NCBI GenBank assembly: GCA_023386965.1
Contig: JAEWIR010000019.1
Location: 49,144 to 113,143 of the forward strand
Direction: 5' to 3'
DNA from: Bacteroidota bacterium
GTDB lineage: Bacteria; Bacteroidota; Bacteroidia; Flavobacteriales; Weeksellaceae
Length of the DNA stretch: 64,000 bases
Below are positions 17,201 through 26,226 of the stretch, piece by piece. The notes under the pieces are model-generated. The model worked only from the letters and a program-made list of their open reading frames with translations, was not told the DNA's origin and did not search any database. The translations under genes were made by a program, and so were the position numbers. The first letter of the stretch is position 1, and every line of letters starts with the position of its first letter.

Positions 17201-20116
17201 ATCTGTCGGAAAGATAACATCGTAATCTAAAACGCCGTTCTTGAAACCTTTCTGTTCGGTTACGGTCTCTCCATCTCCGTTCTGCCTGTAAATATTAACC
17301 AAAGCATTCGGAACAGCTGAATAGACGTAAATTCTGGCCTTTTCATTTCTTGTATATTCGGTTTTTGGCTGGATGACCTTCAGGAAAGGTTTCTGAGTAT
17401 CAACAAGGAACCTTTTGTCGAAAACTTCGAAGGTTTTTTCAGTTTTAATGGTGTCTTGTCCTTCGATGTTATAGAGTTCCAGTTTGTATTTTCCGGCAGT
17501 GAGTTTGCCCAGATCAAGAGATTCTTCACTTCGTTTCTCTCCGTTCAGAATGACAGAATGAACATTTGAATCCTTTTCCTCCTTCGAATAATAATCGTGC
17601 GGGAATTTCTGGATGAATTCCGGTTTTGAAAGTGTAGGTAAATCCTGGATTTCGTTTTGAAAATTGCTTCTGTAGATTCGTTCAGGCGGAGCAAGTTTCG
17701 AGAGTTTTACCTGATACGGTTTCTTTAGGTTCTGGTCGTTGTAATTTCTGGTTTCAACCTTGATTTTTATGTTCTCATCAGTGAAAGTATCTTTAATATC
17801 GTCGGTTTTGATATAATGAGAAACCGACGCAACCTTTACATTTTCCGTTGCCGACTGAGTTTCGCCATTAATGTCGGTTACCGAGGCGTTGATCTCATAA
17901 TTATCGATTTGGATTCCGTCTAAGGTTTCATCTTTTCTGAGGTCAATTTTAATAATGAATTCGCCTTTTTCATCGGTTTTCACCTCACCCAGAATGGAGT
18001 TTTCATTGTCCTTACCGCGCGGATACCACCAGAAATACATCCAGCGGATATTCTTCTTTTTGATTTCGTAGTTCACCGTTGCATTGCTCAGCGGAACACC
18101 TGAAAACATCATGGCTTTACCTTTTATTTCGATGGTTTGGCCATATTTGTATTCCTCTTTTACCGGATCGATGGTCACTTCAAATTTTGGTCTTTTATAT
18201 TCTTCAACCTGAAAAGATTTATACGAATTGACATCGCCGTCATTAATTTGAAGCGAGAAATTTCCGTTTAGTTTACCGTTTGGAAGCACAAAATTTCCGT
18301 GATAACTTCCGAAAGTATTCGTGGTGAAGTGCTGTGAAGTGATTTCCTCACCGTTGGCATCATGCAATGTAATTTTCTGTGGAAGACCTGCCGCAACAGA
18401 TTCCTTCTCCCTGATAACATTGGTGTTGATTACTTTAAAATATACCGTCTGCCCCGGCCTGTAAATTGCCCGGTCCAGGAATATTTGGGCAGTTTCACGG
18501 TCGTCACTATCTTCACCACCATAATACCGGTCACCATAAACCTGCATCAGGTTATAGTCGTTGGTTTTTGGCTGATGAACCAAATAATAACGGTAGTATT
18601 CTTTACTTCCCGAATCTGAAAACTTGAAATTGGCTGATTTATCCGTGTTCTGTGTGGTTACAGTTACTGCTTTTGCACCGTTGTATTCGTAAATTTTCAA
18701 ATTTTCACTGGAAATGGCCTTTCCGTCTTCACGGTTTACAAGTTTCAGTTGATTTTCCTGTGGCTTTCTGTCATCCTTTTTACTATATAAAATTCGGGAT
18801 TGGGTCGTAATGAAATAGAAGTGTTCACGGATGGCACCATCCACAACATATTCTGCCAGGAAAATTCCAGAAGGCAACGGCTTAATTTCAAGCGATGTCT
18901 TATGAGTTTTATGATCTTTCTTGTCCTGAAGTTCAAACATATCTTTTCGGACCAAAGACTTTTTAACCGCCGCAAAACTGTTTTTATCATAGGAATTGCG
19001 CACATACTTCATAAAGTTCTGTACGTCATCTTTTACTTCATAAATGTTTAAGGAAAACCGGCTTACATTTTTTGCATCGGCCACCAAATGGATCGGGCGG
19101 TTGCTCTGCGTATGGTCCTCGAATTTAATGATCAGCGTAGGGTTCAGGATCTGGTTCTCGCGGTTTTTAACATTATCAAGGTATTTGGATTCTGGATACT
19201 GTTTCTTAGCCGATTCTGCCAGTTGCAGCGCCTCTATAAACTTCTGCTCCGTACTGCGCAAGTCCATCATTTCTGCGATAATGAGAACCTTGTAATCGCC
19301 TTCTGTAGGTGAATTAACAAGATTCTGAAACTGCTCAAAACTATCCTTGCAGTTCAGGAAACTACAGTTATACTTTATTTTCTGATGCTGGAAATACAGT
19401 TTTGCATTACCCGCATTCTTAGCAATCAATTCATCATAAATGGTAAGAATTTTTGGATGATTAGCTTTAAGTTCATTTGGCGTGAAGAAATTACCTTCCT
19501 TTAAGAATTCCAACTGATTTATTGCATTCCACTCAAATAATGTGGGAAAATACTCCAAATCCTGCGTTCCTTCAAAAATATCTCTATACTTGACCAGCAC
19601 AATTTTCTGCAAATCACCTTTTTTTGCTTCCAACTCAGCAAACTTCTTCTGTAAGAAATTCTTGAAATCAAGTTTGCTCCAGGTTTCTATCTGCGAAAAA
19701 TCCTGATTGTTGATGTTGGTGCGCTGGTTAATCTCCCAGGATTCATTCTGATAATAATCCGAGAAAAATTCAGCTAAAAGCACATCAAACAGCAACTTTT
19801 GTTCACCTTTCAGTTTATCACCAAAAGTGGACAGCTTAGTAAAGAATTGGCTGGCCGAATCATTGTTTTCATCGTCCTGTGTTTGGTTCACAATGCTGAA
19901 TTCGGCTTTCAGCGAGCGTATAAGCTGGTTGGCATTGTCGTCTTTCATCGCCTGTTTTTGGATTTCTAAAATGATTGGCAGGTTGGATTTATATTTACCT
20001 GACTTGTAGTTTTCGGCCACCTTTTTCCATTGGTCGTCATAGTACTTCTGACCAAAGAAAGGTGAAAAGACTGCCGTGAGCAGCAAAAGGGTAAAAGTGC
20101 TGATGAACTTCTTCAT
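14273..20116 (-). CDS. Alpha-2-macroglobulin family protein, large Bacteroidetes type
   Basis: A 1947-residue exported protein with a signal peptide (MKKFISTFTLLLLTAVFSPFFG). After an alpha-helical N-terminal third come the MG2-type domain (FLDRAIYRPGQTVYFKV, about residue 550), further MG domains, the A2M domain (ALTQWKLMFLAHTKD, about residue 1210) and a thioester-type helical toroid (LQNPDGGFSWYQGY, about residue 1500). The CxEQ thioester is not seen, as in many Bacteroidetes homologues. The role is presumed to be protease trapping or envelope protection in the periplasm or at the surface. An EEVVVLGYSR stretch near residue 1133 resembles the TonB-box segment of SusC receptors and is unexplained. 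No penicillin-binding-protein partner (pbpC) is adjacent. Confidence 0.88.
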   Translation of the reverse strand: MKKFISTFTLLLLTAVFSPFFGQKYYDDQWKKVAENYKSGKYKSNLPIILEIQKQAMKDDNANQLIRSLKAEFSIVNQTQDDENNDSASQFFTKLSTFGDKLKGEQKLLFDVLLAEFFSDYYQNESWEINQRTNINNQDFSQIETWSKLDFKNFLQKKFAELEAKKGDLQKIVLVKYRDIFEGTQDLEYFPTLFEWNAINQLEFLKEGNFFTPNELKANHPKILTIYDELIAKNAGNAKLYFQHQKIKYNCSFLNCKDSFEQFQNLVNSPTEGDYKVLIIAEMMDLRSTEQKFIEALQLAESAKKQYPESKYLDNVKNRENQILNPTLIIKFEDHTQSNRPIHLVADAKNVSRFSLNIYEVKDDVQNFMKYVRNSYDKNSFAAVKKSLVRKDMFELQDKKDHKTHKTSLEIKPLPSGIFLAEYVVDGAIREHFYFITTQSRILYSKKDDRKPQENQLKLVNREDGKAISSENLKIYEYNGAKAVTVTTQNTDKSANFKFSDSGSKEYYRYYLVHQPKTNDYNLMQVYGDRYYGGEDSDDRETAQIFLDRAIYRPGQTVYFKVINTNVIREKESVAAGLPQKITLHDANGEEITSQHFTTNTFGSYHGNFVLPNGKLNGNFSLQINDGDVNSYKSFQVEEYKRPKFEVTIDPVKEEYKYGQTIEIKGKAMMFSGVPLSNATVNYEIKKKNIRWMYFWWYPRGKDNENSILGEVKTDEKGEFIIKIDLRKDETLDGIQIDNYEINASVTDINGETQSATENVKVASVSHYIKTDDIKDTFTDENIKIKVETRNYNDQNLKKPYQVKLSKLAPPERIYRSNFQNEIQDLPTLSKPEFIQKFPHDYYSKEEKDSNVHSVILNGEKRSEESLDLGKLTAGKYKLELYNIEGQDTIKTEKTFEVFDKRFLVDTQKPFLKVIQPKTEYTRNEKARIYVYSAVPNALVNIYRQNGDGETVTEQKGFKNGVLDYDVIFPTDESIDQVNVQFQVVAFNDVQTESINLKISSDKKPLRIETVTFRDKLQPNSKEKWTVRVLGDDKEKVNAEVLANMYDMSLDQFAVNSWSWQQLYQKYLSMISYHVDKNLAQEHYSKRVPYLNQKRVNVPEFNWFSGRIYGVPMITKQFETLQALGSNSDSALSAELEEVVVLGYSRLAGAPGAAKQMAKDADAVLDRNEVQALEKIPVRQNLNETAFFYPNLMTDKDGNVTFEFTSPEALTQWKLMFLAHTKDARAAVLEEEVVTQKEFSVTPNYPRFLREGDELNLQSKLSSLVDKKLSGTAQLQILDAFTNEDISGKFNLSETQKSFELAEKGNAVVNWKLKVPNDVSSIIIKVLGQAGKFSDGEQKKIAVLPNRMLVTDAVPIFVKEGQTMTFTLENLAKNTSATATNVSNSLELTTNPIWEIMFALPSLKNDQNGSADVVFNKWFADVLASEIFKANPKLKMLFEEYQSRGLLTSNLEKNQELKQLLLEETPWVLDSKNETEQMEKLARLFDANTMRNSIQTDWAELKQLQNPDGGFSWYQGYPSSYYTSLYILKNLGRINEWLKGDMADYQGSEQKELVSKLIGYVDQEVSRYGNIDKKFVVNNFVLDYLDTRSYWEVQYPLKAKGTALKNAVVSKVKTEKITDFTFFGLHRLALLFDKYGMKTESKKFLTYLKETSTETKTQGTYWKQNLNDWGWYASKTVNHAGALEAFNKHTPADANFIEEMKIWLITQKEVNHWGSSRGTAEVIFTILNSGKSWTTSASDQATIVWGGKELVNPDTTATGYVKSTLKPEHIEKSLGTVTVTKPGPGIVQGGLFWQYYEDLEKIKSSESYISITKELYKKVKTVNGEELQKITAGTPLKVGDKVTVRMILNTDRNMEFIHLKDMRAAGFEPLNVISGYEWKNGLGYYQSTKDASTNFYIEYMPKGKYVFEYDYICNASGTFSNGITTLQNYYAPQMNAHTMGTRVVITE

Positions 20117-20162
20117 AGATCTATAATTGAATGTAAGTAAGATGCAGCCGGCATTTATTGGT

Positions 20163-20170
20163 TAAATTTG
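20163..20170 (+). promoter_or_regulatory. -7 box upstream of the UbiA-like/recF operon
   Basis: TAAATTTG is an exact -7 match ending five bases before the ATG at 20176, again implying a very short leader. Confidence 0.45.
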
Positions 20171-20175
20171 CATAG

Positions 20176-20931
20176 ATGCAGTTCTTAAAAGTAGCAAAAA
20201 AATACTTCATTGACAGTCAGCTCTTCGTTTCGCTCGCGGGAACTGCGCTGGCCCTGTTTTTTATGCTCACGCAGAACCTATTACGCTGGCCCACGGTGTT
20301 GCTAATCTTCATCACCTATTTCAGCGGATACCTTTATACCAAATACCAAAGGCACCGGCACTTCAAAAAGATCCTGGTTTTTAATATAATTTGCGGACTG
20401 GTTTCGGGAGCACTTATTTTACTGAATCACAATGAGGTGCGGTTGCTGAAATGGCTTTACATCGTTGCTCTGGGATTGCTGTATAACTCCTTTTTCCTGG
20501 AAAATTACATCCGCAAAATTCCACTCCTCAAGGTGTTTTATGTAGGTTTTACCTGGGCCTTGGTTAATTCCTGGCTCATCCTGCCTGCCTTTCATCCCGG
20601 CATATTTATGGTGAGCCTGCTCTTCGTCACTGCGCTGGTTCTTCCCTTTGATATTCGCGACATGAAACACGATGACGTTGTGACATTTCCGAGGCTGATT
20701 GGAGTTCAAAAAACAAAGTATCTGGCCTGTCTAATGCTTACCGCAGGTGCAATAATTTCAATATTTACGCTGCAAGCAGACTTTGCTGCGGCTTTTGTCA
20801 TCACCAACATCATTGCCATGACCTTTGTTTACTTTTCTGAAAACACCAATAAGGATGCATACTTTTCGTTTGGCGTTGAATCATGTTCGGCGCTGCCGCT
20901 TTTAATTACCATTTTAATAAAGTATTTTTGA
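20176..20931 (+). CDS. UbiA prenyltransferase-like membrane protein
   Basis: A 251-residue polytopic membrane protein with about eight hydrophobic helices. The segment LVLPFDIRDMKHDDVVTFP matches the second Asp-rich motif of UbiA prenyltransferases. The first motif, near YLYTKYQRHRHF, is degenerate and lacks the usual NDxxD, so prenyl transfer activity is uncertain. Its stop codon lies 3 bases before recF, so the two are probably translated from one message. Homologues beside recF in flavobacteria are generally hypothetical. Confidence 0.6.
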   Translation: MQFLKVAKKYFIDSQLFVSLAGTALALFFMLTQNLLRWPTVLLIFITYFSGYLYTKYQRHRHFKKILVFNIICGLVSGALILLNHNEVRLLKWLYIVALGLLYNSFFLENYIRKIPLLKVFYVGFTWALVNSWLILPAFHPGIFMVSLLFVTALVLPFDIRDMKHDDVVTFPRLIGVQKTKYLACLMLTAGAIISIFTLQADFAAAFVITNIIAMTFVYFSENTNKDAYFSFGVESCSALPLLITILIKYF

Positions 20932-20934
20932 CAA

Positions 20935-22014
20935 ATGGTTATCCAAAAGCTCCAACTCATCCACTTTAAAAATCATCCCGAAAGAATATTTGAATTTTCG
21001 CCGCAAATCAACTGTTTTGTAGGCAATAACGGCGCGGGAAAGACCAACGTTCTGGATGCGCTGCACTATCTTTCGGTGGGCAAGAGTTTTCTTGGAAATT
21101 CCGACCCAAACAATATCGAAAACGGTGAGGATTTCTTCAGCATTGAAGGAAAGATCCTTGATGGCGAAAAGGACACCATCATCAAAGTTCAGATGCCGCG
21201 CGACGCCAAAAAAATCATTAAGAAAAACGATAAGACCTACGACCGCATGGCCGATCACATCGGTTTCCTGCCCAGCGTTATCATTTCGCCTTATGATTCC
21301 AATTTGATCTCCGATTCGGGAGAAAGCCGGCGAAAGTTCCTGGACGCCATGATTTCGCAAACGGATTCAGATTATCTGTTCAATTTAATTCAGTATCAGA
21401 AAACAGTTCAGCAACGGAATGCTTTGCTTAAAAGCTTCGCCAAAAACCGTTTTTTCGATGCGGAAAGTCTGGAGATCTATAATGACCCTTTAATCAAATT
21501 TGGCAGCCGTATTTTTGAAAAAAGGCGTGTATTCACCGATTCGATATTGGAGCTTATCCAGAATTATTATGAAATCATCTCCAAAGGAAACGAAAGGATC
21601 ACGGTACAATATGATTCGGATCTTATTCATCAAAATTTTGAAGAGCTGCTAAGTATAAATCTTGAAAAAGACAGGGCTCTTACCTACACTTCGCGCGGCG
21701 TACATAAGGATGATTTGATATTTAATATGAACGGCAACTCCTTAAAAAAAGTAGGAAGCCATGGTCAGCAGAAGTCATTCCTGATCGCGCTGAAACTATC
21801 ACAGATGAACCGCATAAAAGAACTTACCGGCAAAACGCCCATCCTCTTGCTTGACGACATTTTTGACAAGCTGGATGACACACGCGTGTCTCAGCTTATT
21901 GAACTGGTGAACCGTGAGCATTTCGGCCAGATTTTCATTACCGATACGAGTAAAGAACGAACTGAAGCATTGGTAAGAAAGATCAATGAGGAGTCTAAAA
22001 TTTTTGAAATCTGA
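20935..22014 (+). CDS. recF: DNA replication/repair protein RecF
   Basis: A 359-residue SMC-like ATPase that loads RecA at single-strand gaps together with RecO and RecR. The Walker A motif GNNGAGKTN is at residues 30-38, the signature region contains GSHGQQKSFLIALKLSQ, and Walker B is LLLDDIFDKLD near residue 310. Family length is normal. The start at 20935 is 3 bases after the upstream stop. A DciA-like (DUF721) gene follows after 85 bases. Here recF is not beside dnaA-dnaN, the usual situation in Bacteroidetes. Confidence 0.96.
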   Translation: MVIQKLQLIHFKNHPERIFEFSPQINCFVGNNGAGKTNVLDALHYLSVGKSFLGNSDPNNIENGEDFFSIEGKILDGEKDTIIKVQMPRDAKKIIKKNDKTYDRMADHIGFLPSVIISPYDSNLISDSGESRRKFLDAMISQTDSDYLFNLIQYQKTVQQRNALLKSFAKNRFFDAESLEIYNDPLIKFGSRIFEKRRVFTDSILELIQNYYEIISKGNERITVQYDSDLIHQNFEELLSINLEKDRALTYTSRGVHKDDLIFNMNGNSLKKVGSHGQQKSFLIALKLSQMNRIKELTGKTPILLLDDIFDKLDDTRVSQLIELVNREHFGQIFITDTSKERTEALVRKINEESKIFEI

Positions 22015-22020
22015 GCTGCG

Positions 22021-22098
22021 GTTAGGGTTTCGGGACGTGAGATTTATTTCCGCAACCCGAAACTCGTAACCCACAACCCGCAACCCGCAACTCTAAGC
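22021..22098. repeat. Short degenerate tandem repeat between recF and DUF721 gene
   Basis: Low-complexity stretch built from variants of a 7-14 base unit (AACCCGCAACCCGCAACTC and neighbours). It occupies almost the whole gap. It looks like a simple intergenic repeat rather than a regulatory site. Confidence 0.6.
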
Positions 22099-22099
22099 A

Positions 22100-22396
22100 A
22101 TGAAAAGGAAAAAAAACAGAGAATTCCAATCCTCAGATCTTGTGAAATCCTTTGCCAGGATCCATGGCTTTGAAGAAAAACTGATGGCATTTGAGGTTAA
22201 GGATTATCTGCACGAATATCTGAATGACGATCTCTTTCGGGAAATTGAATCCGTCAATCTGAACAGGAAAGTACTGCAGATTAAAATAAAATCGCCGCTA
22301 CTGAAAAACGATTTCAGGATGCGTAAGTCATTCTTTCTTCAGAAGTTTCAGGAAAAATTCGGAAGCGAAAACTTTATCGCTCTTGAGATTTTGTAG
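22100..22396 (+). CDS. DUF721 (DciA-like) protein
   Basis: A 98-residue basic protein of the DUF721 family, whose best known member DciA helps load the replicative helicase in bacteria without DnaC. It shows the N-terminal conserved helix and the compact core with the VNLNRKVLQIKIKSPLLKNDF segment. Its position after recF fits a DNA-metabolism role. The last 23 bases overlap, tail to tail, the minus-strand gene that ends at 22374. The family call is good, but the function in this organism is inference. Confidence 0.75.
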   Translation: MKRKKNREFQSSDLVKSFARIHGFEEKLMAFEVKDYLHEYLNDDLFREIESVNLNRKVLQIKIKSPLLKNDFRMRKSFFLQKFQEKFGSENFIALEIL

Positions 22397-24407
22397 GAAT
22401 TGTTTTCTCCATCATTTCCTTGGCCCGGCTGTCCAGGAAGGACCGTATGGGGAAGAAAAACCTCAGGGGATTCTTCAGGAAATATCTGAATATCTCCCTG
22501 TAAATTTCCTTCACTTCCCCAAAATTAACTTTCCGCGAACGGAAAGCCAGCACCATGGACAGTCCAAAACTAACGGCAAAATTAAAGAAGCCAATGAGGA
22601 AAACGGTGATCAGGGAAATCCAAAGCGTATACGCCGTTACAGAAAAATCAAGACCATAAAGACCGAGGGCAACATTTCCGGCGGCAAATGTAATGTGCCG
22701 GATGTCCAGGTCGAGACCGAGAAAAGATCCGATTGGACCTGTTGCGCCAAGGAAAATACCAAACCATAAATTGGAGACGATACCGGGCCAGTTTCTGGCA
22801 TAATAGCCGGAGGCCGCTTTAGCCACTTTGGGACCTAAAACCTGCATAAAGAGCGGGTTTTTGGCTATCCTTTTTGGAATCTGATAAAATACGGCGTTAT
22901 TTGCCACGTTACCGGAGATGATTCCAGATATAAAAAGATAGAAACCAGCAATACAGGCATGCAGGATGGCTTTGGAGTTAAAGGGATCGTGGTCATTGAG
23001 TAATTTGGTCGCTTTTTCGGCGGCAAAATTTTCCTGGAAAAGCACATCGAGACCGTAGATGATGGCCAGCGCCACAGGAAATGACCAAAGCACGTTGCCT
23101 ACAAAAGCAATGAACTGTGAGCGGAACAGTTTTGAGACCAAATGGGCAAAGTCTGAATAATTTTTCTGGGTATTCTTGCCTTCAGAGAGCACTTTTGCCA
23201 TCGTGGCTGCCGTCATTGCAGGCTGCTTGGTGGCGAGCGTAAATCTCATCAGGAAAATCATAATGAAACCCATAGCATAGTTTAACGAATACAGTACGGC
23301 ATGCGCAAAATCACTTCCCGGAGCTAGTCCATAGAAGAGTTTGAGCACGACCAATGCACCAACAATCACCCCACCACCACTGGCCATCCAAAACATCCGG
23401 ACATAATCGCGGAAGGACGAGGTAATATAATGGGTACCTGTTTGTGCAGTATGGTTGGTAATAAGGTGGGACATCAGCGTGCTGCTGTCGGCCACCAGTT
23501 CCCTCAGGTTATTCTTATGGGATTTGTACTCCATAATTTTAAAAACTAAATCCTTGGATTTTTGGAGTACATCCTTTCCGTCATCAATAACCAGAAGGTT
23601 CAGGATATCCTGTATGCGGTTCAGCTGCTGGCGGATCTTCAGCAGGGACTGATTAATTTTTCCGGAGATACCGTACTTCGAGGAATTCTTGAAGGCAATG
23701 TCCGTAAAGTTCAAACACTGAGTAAGATATACTTTAACCTGTTTAAATTGGGCATCCCGGGATTTCAGTTCAAAATCCGGATTTTCCCTGAATTCTTTGG
23801 TCAGGATATCCATCTCATCCTGCAGGGCCAGAAAGGGATTGTCAAAATTCTTATACTCGGGTGCCATATTGGAAACCTCTACATCCAGAGCATTTCCAAT
23901 AACCCTCCAGGCCAGGATATTCATGGCAAAGAAGAGTTCACGTCGTACCGTCTTTTTGCTGATGAGTTGGGAAATCTCGAGCATCCGGAACAGCTCATTC
24001 ATATCTTCCTCATGGACATTACGGAAATAAGCCAGGTCGCGCGCCGTACGTACGGACACGTAATCAATCAGGTACCATACCGTATCCTCACTCTCCACCG
24101 GAGGCAGGACCTTGTTAAGCAATCGTTTGCGAAACTCAGGAAAAAAGGCATTCTCCGACAGGATATTTGCCTCGGTAAGTGAAAGATTAAAGGTTTTACC
24201 GCTGAAAATATGATGGATATAATACCGGAAATGCTCCAGCAGGTCGGGATTTTCGCGGAGAACATTCAGCACCGCGGTAAACTCGGTCTTTCGCATGCTT
24301 TCCAGCAGTTCATGCAGCGGGTCTAAGGATTTCGTTTCATTCCTGAAACTGAAATACTTCTTTAATACCGCATGGAATGTGGTTTTGCCTGAATTGAAGA
24401 TCCTCAT
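22374..24407 (-). CDS. SpecificRecomb/Gcr family membrane protein (named 'site-specific recombinase')
   Basis: A 677-residue protein with a soluble alpha-helical N-terminal half and a C-terminal half of about six to eight membrane helices (for example GGGVIVGALVVLKLFYGLA, and later VFLIGFFNFAVSFGLSM). This layout is that of the Pfam SpecificRecomb family, named after Neisseria Gcr. The name is historical: there are no tyrosine- or serine-recombinase residues, and a membrane location argues against DNA recombination. The ATG at 24407 is chosen over TTG at 24416. The mtgA stop codon lies 14 bases upstream, so the two are probably linked. Function unknown. Confidence 0.7.
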   Translation of the reverse strand: MRIFNSGKTTFHAVLKKYFSFRNETKSLDPLHELLESMRKTEFTAVLNVLRENPDLLEHFRYYIHHIFSGKTFNLSLTEANILSENAFFPEFRKRLLNKVLPPVESEDTVWYLIDYVSVRTARDLAYFRNVHEEDMNELFRMLEISQLISKKTVRRELFFAMNILAWRVIGNALDVEVSNMAPEYKNFDNPFLALQDEMDILTKEFRENPDFELKSRDAQFKQVKVYLTQCLNFTDIAFKNSSKYGISGKINQSLLKIRQQLNRIQDILNLLVIDDGKDVLQKSKDLVFKIMEYKSHKNNLRELVADSSTLMSHLITNHTAQTGTHYITSSFRDYVRMFWMASGGGVIVGALVVLKLFYGLAPGSDFAHAVLYSLNYAMGFIMIFLMRFTLATKQPAMTAATMAKVLSEGKNTQKNYSDFAHLVSKLFRSQFIAFVGNVLWSFPVALAIIYGLDVLFQENFAAEKATKLLNDHDPFNSKAILHACIAGFYLFISGIISGNVANNAVFYQIPKRIAKNPLFMQVLGPKVAKAASGYYARNWPGIVSNLWFGIFLGATGPIGSFLGLDLDIRHITFAAGNVALGLYGLDFSVTAYTLWISLITVFLIGFFNFAVSFGLSMVLAFRSRKVNFGEVKEIYREIFRYFLKNPLRFFFPIRSFLDSRAKEMMEKTIPTKSQER

Positions 24408-24413
24408 TGTATG

Positions 24414-24421
24414 CAAAGATA
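24414..24421 (-). promoter_or_regulatory. -7 box between mtgA and the SpecificRecomb gene
   Basis: On the minus strand TATCTTTG, an exact match, ends six bases before the ATG at 24407 and directly abuts the mtgA stop codon. It would allow separate expression of the downstream gene. Confidence 0.4.
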
Positions 24422-25066
24422 CTATTTCAGCGTCACATTATTCATCTGTCTCATGATCCAGCTGTGGCGGTTGCGCAGATATTTGGAGGGATTGTGCGGA
24501 TCATATTTCTTGGGATTAGGTAAAATGGCAGCAATCCACGCGGCTTCACTTTTCGTGAGGTCTTTGGCGCTCTTACCGAAATAGTAATGAGCTGCCGCCT
24601 CTATACCGAAAACGCCTCGCCCCATTTCAATTGAGTTCAGGTATCGGTCCAGTATAACCTCCTTGCCCCAAACAAGTTCAATAATGAACGTATAGACAGT
24701 CTCCAAACCTTTCCGGAACCAGCTTCTGCCCTGCCACAGAAAAACGTTCTTGGCTGTTTGCTGCGAAATCGTGCTTCCGCCCTTCATTTTCTTGCCTTTT
24801 TCGTTGTCTTTATAGGCTTTTTCAATCGCTTTATAGTCAAAACCGTTGTGGATGAAGAACTTCTGGTCCTCGGCAGCGATCACTGCCTTTTTGATGTGAC
24901 TTCCCATATCGCCATATGCAATATAATCCCGTTCCAGCTTTCCGAACGTCATGATGCCGCCTATCTGCGTGACCGTAATTGGAGGGTTGAGGAATTTGCC
25001 CCAGACAATAAAAAGTATATTGGCCAGGATGAGGATGAAAATAAATTTCTTAATTTTTCTGAACAT
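24422..25066 (-). CDS. mtgA: Monofunctional peptidoglycan glycosyltransferase MtgA
   Basis: A 214-residue GT51 enzyme that polymerises lipid II into glycan strands at the inner membrane. One N-terminal membrane helix (FIFILILANILFIVWG) is followed by the GT51 motifs AAEDQKFFIHNGFD (first catalytic Glu), KGGSTISQQTAKNVFLW and VILDRYLNSIEMGRGVFGIE. There is no transpeptidase domain, which separates it from class A PBPs. The ATG at 25066 is preferred over a TTG three codons upstream. It precedes the SpecificRecomb membrane protein by 14 bases. Confidence 0.94.
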   Translation of the reverse strand: MFRKIKKFIFILILANILFIVWGKFLNPPITVTQIGGIMTFGKLERDYIAYGDMGSHIKKAVIAAEDQKFFIHNGFDYKAIEKAYKDNEKGKKMKGGSTISQQTAKNVFLWQGRSWFRKGLETVYTFIIELVWGKEVILDRYLNSIEMGRGVFGIEAAAHYYFGKSAKDLTKSEAAWIAAILPNPKKYDPHNPSKYLRNRHSWIMRQMNNVTLK

Positions 25067-25135
25067 AGATTTCAAGGGACTTTACGTAGTTTTCCCATAT
25101 CAGGGAATAATTTGCAAAAATAGAAATATTTGTTA

Positions 25136-26179
25136 CTAAAGCTCTTTGAGGTAGGTTAAATTATAACCGGGAAGAAGTTTTGGATGAAAGATCCTGATGT
25201 AATCCTTCAGTACAAGGTCGGCGCGTACAATACCGCTTTCAAAATAATCATTGGACCGTCCCCACTCCTTTTGGGTAACGGTATAGATTTTACCTTTTCG
25301 GAATACTTCCATTTTTGAATAGTTCGGATTCGCCTGCAACAAATCACTGCGCGACTGGTGATTCCCGGCATTCACCCATATTCTTGCCTCCTGCGACTTT
25401 GAATAAACTTCCTCAAAACTCATTATTTCTGCACCCACACCTTCACTACCGGCGTTGATGTAAGTGCCGCCGGCATCCCGTATGAAATGTGCGGTCATAC
25501 TTTGCCCACCCGGCAGATACCACTGGCTGCCGTACATCTCGTTTGCCAGAACCACAGGCTTTGTCTTTTCACCGGAAACCAACAGGGTGAGTGAATCATA
25601 AGTTTTCTTAATATCCGTAAAGTGTAAGCCGGCCTCACGTTCCATCCCCATAAGTTTGCCGATAAGCAACAGATACCCGGAACGGGACAAAGGCTCTTTT
25701 TCAAGGTACTCGTCCAGGAAGATTACCGGAATTCCGTTTTTCTCCAACAGGTCATAAGTACTGCTGAAGGTGGCGATCCTGTTGGTAAATACAGCATCCG
25801 GTTTCAACGCGATGATATTTTCTACATTATACTTCTGCTCATTACCTACATTCAGTATACTGTTATTTTTTATTAAGGCGCGAACCCGTGGTGAGAAAAT
25901 ATATTCCGGACTGGAGATCCCGGCAATCCTATCTTCCACACCCAGTTCAGTGAAGTATCCCACCAAACTCGCGTTCAGCAACACTACTTTTTTTAAAGGC
26001 AGTTTCGTGAGGGGTAAACTGTAGGCTGAGGCACCGGAATGTAACAGCAGATGACCGGAAGCTTCACGGAATTTAACAGATTCTGAAATCTCGGTCCAAT
26101 CGTCCAGCTTGGTTTCGGGCTTTCCCGTGCAGCCGAAAAGGATAAAAAGTGCAATTATTTGAAAAATCTTTGCTTTCAT
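25136..26179 (-). CDS. Fe3+-siderophore/cobalamin-type ABC substrate-binding lipoprotein
   Basis: A 347-residue class III substrate-binding protein (BtuF/FecB fold). The signal peptide ends in a lipobox (ILFGC, Cys17), so it should be a lipoprotein. The N-lobe opens with KKVVLLNASLVGYFTELGVEDRIAGIS, matching family patterns, and the hinge region NVENIIALKPDAVFTN is typical. The final segment holds the metal-chelate domain. No permease or ATPase of the same system is adjacent; genes of this type are often found apart from the transporter in Bacteroidetes. Substrate unknown. Confidence 0.82.
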   Translation of the reverse strand: MKAKIFQIIALFILFGCTGKPETKLDDWTEISESVKFREASGHLLLHSGASAYSLPLTKLPLKKVVLLNASLVGYFTELGVEDRIAGISSPEYIFSPRVRALIKNNSILNVGNEQKYNVENIIALKPDAVFTNRIATFSSTYDLLEKNGIPVIFLDEYLEKEPLSRSGYLLLIGKLMGMEREAGLHFTDIKKTYDSLTLLVSGEKTKPVVLANEMYGSQWYLPGGQSMTAHFIRDAGGTYINAGSEGVGAEIMSFEEVYSKSQEARIWVNAGNHQSRSDLLQANPNYSKMEVFRKGKIYTVTQKEWGRSNDYFESGIVRADLVLKDYIRIFHPKLLPGYNLTYLKEL

Positions 26180-26211
26180 TTGTCAAAGGAATCAAAAAAT
26201 TGTTATATTTG
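26179..26211 (+). promoter_or_regulatory. Promoter of tRNA-Arg(ACG), TTTG-N21-TATATTTG
   Basis: -33 TTTG at 26179-26182 and -7 TATATTTG at 26204-26211, with 21 bases between, ending 15 bases before the tRNA gene. Both elements match consensus. Confidence 0.8.
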
Positions 26212-26226
26212 CAAACCGAAAAACAC

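Noticed and set aside
22374..24407. Mobile-element interpretation of the 'site-specific recombinase'
   Set aside because: The name is historical; the protein is a polytopic membrane protein without recombinase catalytic residues, and no mobile-element structure surrounds it.
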